A stretch of 7,039 nt of DNA, taken from positions 1 through 7,039 of the forward strand of contig DIXD01000097.1 in the NCBI GenBank assembly GCA_002435985.1, in the 5' to 3' direction. The notes beneath the pieces were generated by a model. The model was not told the origin of the DNA. It searched no databases and saw only the letters and a program-made list of their open reading frames with translations. The position numbers and the translations under genes are program-made. Below, one piece after another: positions 5,631 to 7,039 of this stretch. Numbering within the stretch: the first letter of the stretch is position 1; every line of letters starts with the position of its first letter. This stretch comes from Spirochaetaceae bacterium UBA6089 (GTDB lineage: Bacteria; Spirochaetota; Spirochaetia; Treponematales; Rectinemataceae).

Positions 5631-6452
5631 ATGGCAGTGATTTGTATTTCGCGAGAATTAGCATCCTACGGCGAAGAGACGGCCCAGGAACTTGCAAGGC
5701 TCAATGGATACAAGATCGTCGACAAGGAACATATTGAGGCAGCGCTATCCGCTATCGGCATCGATATCGCGAAGCAAGCGCGATATGACGAGAAGAATCC
5801 CGGTTTTTGGGCATCTCTCTCGCAACAGCGGGATGAGTATCTGCACTTCCTCACACAAGTGATTTATGAAACTGCGCTCGAAAACAATTGCATCATTCTT
5901 GGAAGGGGAGCACACGCCATTCTACGGGGTATTCCGAACCTCATCGGCATCCGGATTGGTGCTTCGAAGTCCGTCAGGGTGGAGCGAGTGCGCAAGGCAC
6001 AGAACATCGACTCGCGCCATGCCTTACAGATAATCGAGAGCAGCGACCACGATCGCGCGGGCTTCCATAAATACTTTTTCTCCGTGGATTGGTACAGTCC
6101 TTCCGAGTATGATATGACGCTCACGACCGACCGCTTCGATCCGATTCATGCGGCTGCCGCGATCGAGGCCTTCCGCAAGTCGTTTATCGGCGAGACGCAG
6201 GAGAAGGATGGCACTGCAAAACTTCAGGATCTTCTGCTGGGTTCCAAGATTGTCACCGAGATCACCTACAATCGCAAGATTCCGATCCACTTCCTGGAGG
6301 CTGCCGTCGAGCGCGGCGTGGTGGTGCTCCATGGCGTGGCGAACACCCATGCGGCAGTGGACAGTGCGGTGGCGGCGGCGAATCTCGTACCGGGAGTCAA
6401 ACAGGTAGAGAGTGCGATTCAGCTCGTACAAGAATTCACGGTGGTGCCGTAA
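5631..6452 (+). CDS. Cytidylate-kinase-like protein fused to a C-terminal BON domain
   Basis: 273 residues from ATG 5631. Residues 1-185 follow the cytidylate kinase-like family (Cytidylate_kin_2): a start ICISREL, a DKEHI segment at 31-35, IILGRGAHAILRG (88-100), a basic helix VRVERVRK (116-122), and an R/D-rich lid region with DHDRAGFHKYFF (139-150) and YDMTLTTDRFD (160-170). The nucleotide loop, usually GSGG-like after ISR in this family, reads ELASYGEETA here, so it is degenerate. Residues about 197-268 form a BON domain: KIVTEITYNRKIP, then GVVVLHGVANTHAAVDSAVAAANLVPGVKQVESAIQLV, the signature turn and helix pattern. BON domains bind phospholipid or other ligands and often sit at membranes, but no signal peptide is present. 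Function is unknown; a regulatory or NMP-kinase role is possible. rlmB follows 38 bp later. Confidence 0.85.
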   Translation: MAVICISRELASYGEETAQELARLNGYKIVDKEHIEAALSAIGIDIAKQARYDEKNPGFWASLSQQRDEYLHFLTQVIYETALENNCIILGRGAHAILRGIPNLIGIRIGASKSVRVERVRKAQNIDSRHALQIIESSDHDRAGFHKYFFSVDWYSPSEYDMTLTTDRFDPIHAAAAIEAFRKSFIGETQEKDGTAKLQDLLLGSKIVTEITYNRKIPIHFLEAAVERGVVVLHGVANTHAAVDSAVAAANLVPGVKQVESAIQLVQEFTVVP

Positions 6453-6490
6453 GCAGTGCAGCCTTTATATACGCAATCGGAATGTAGCCT

Positions 6491-7039
6491 GTGAAATATG
6501 TATCTTCATTTCATGCCATCCTCGAGACGTTGAGGGCTGGGGAGTGGTCGGGAACGCTGTACGCCATCGAGGATGAACACCGCCGAGGCCCTCGTATACG
6601 GGAAATACTAGACGAGGTCAAACGGCAAGGAAGAACCATTGTGTTCGTGCCGGAGTCCACGCTCGGAGCGATGAGCCATGAACACCGCGGCATCCTGCTG
6701 GTGCTCGATTCGGGTGTGCAGCACTCCCTCAGCATCGAGACACTGTGCGAACGCGCATCGCAGGTGGATGCCAGCCTCGTGTTCGTGCTCGACCACATCG
6801 AGGATCCACACAATGTGGGGGCGATCTTGCGTTCGGCGGATGCCTTCGGTGTCGATGCCGTGATCATTCCGAGTCGACGCGCCTCTCCGCTCACCGATGC
6901 TGCAGCTCGCAGCTCGGCAGGTGCGATTGCGTGGGTGCCGATCATTCAAGTGAACAACCTCAGGGCTGCGGTCGATGCGCTCAAGCGTGTCGGCTACTGG
7001 GCTTATGCGGCGGATATGGAGGGCACCCCCGTCGGCGAG
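6491..7039 (+). CDS. rlmB: 23S rRNA (guanosine-2'-O-)-methyltransferase RlmB, TrmH/SpoU family (3' end cut)
   Basis: The first 183 codons of a gene that runs off the window; RlmB is normally about 250 residues. The N-terminal substrate-binding domain is recognisable from YVSSFHAILETL (residues 3-14, matching the family's G-x-HAV-x-x-L), and HRGILLVL precedes the linker. The SPOUT catalytic domain begins at FVLDHIEDPHNVGAILRSADAFGVDAVII, with motif 1 residues N108 and R114, followed by the ARSSAGAIAWVPI segment. The SAM-binding knot motifs 2 and 3 lie beyond the edge. The enzyme methylates the 2'-OH of a guanosine in the 23S peptidyl-transferase region (G2251 in E. coli). The start is GTG 6491: an in-frame TAG at 6485-6487 excludes anything earlier, and no strong ribosome site is seen, so translation may depend on the gene 38 bp upstream. 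A related TrmH-family enzyme is the main alternative. Confidence 0.87.
   Translation, partial: MKYVSSFHAILETLRAGEWSGTLYAIEDEHRRGPRIREILDEVKRQGRTIVFVPESTLGAMSHEHRGILLVLDSGVQHSLSIETLCERASQVDASLVFVLDHIEDPHNVGAILRSADAFGVDAVIIPSRRASPLTDAAARSSAGAIAWVPIIQVNNLRAAVDALKRVGYWAYAADMEGTPVGE

Overview
This 7-kb window is a piece of a bacterial chromosome with moderately high G+C, carrying ordinary metabolic and RNA-related genes. I see no transposase, integrase, CRISPR array, prophage or toxin/defence module. The taxon cannot be fixed from the sequence alone. Good Shine-Dalgarno sites, sigma70-type promoters and tRNAs without an encoded CCA are visible. The combination of a bacterial Rsm22-like protein, a stand-alone tdh and a cytidylate-kinase-like/BON protein makes me think weakly of a spirochaete or a neighbouring lineage; this is a guess.

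Layout. Positions 1-48 hold the last 15 codons of a plus-strand gene. After about 270 bp of non-coding leader comes a plus-strand radical SAM/SPASM-like protein (317-1660), closed by a strong hairpin terminator (1745-1769) that is shared with the convergent minus-strand units. On the minus strand, tRNA-Asp(GTC) and tRNA-Pro(CGG) are transcribed leftwards from a near-perfect TTGACA-N17-TATAGT promoter. The -35 box of that promoter contains the stop codon of the gene upstream of it. A terminator-like hairpin lies between the two tRNAs. Further right, three minus-strand genes run in series: an EamA-type transporter (5507-4608), L-threonine 3-dehydrogenase tdh (4481-3456) and an Rsm22-family methyltransferase-like protein (3456-2044), the last two overlapping by one base. 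A divergent plus-strand unit then carries a cytidylate-kinase-like/BON fusion (5631-6452) and the first 183 codons of the 23S rRNA 2'-O-methyltransferase rlmB (from 6491), which runs off the window.

How the parts relate. Translation is the recurrent theme: two tRNAs, an Rsm22-like ribosome-assembly candidate and RlmB. Tdh catabolises threonine to 2-amino-3-ketobutyrate, and the transporter upstream could move amino acids or related metabolites, but that link is inference. The most unusual points are: a Gly-His tetrapeptide repeat inserted between two presumed Fe-S cysteines of the Rsm22-like protein; a start codon in the loop of a hairpin at the tdh/Rsm22 junction; a stop codon embedded in the tRNA promoter; the terminator between the tRNAs; and the kinase-BON fusion with a degenerate nucleotide-binding loop. 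No clearly undescribed multi-gene system is visible.
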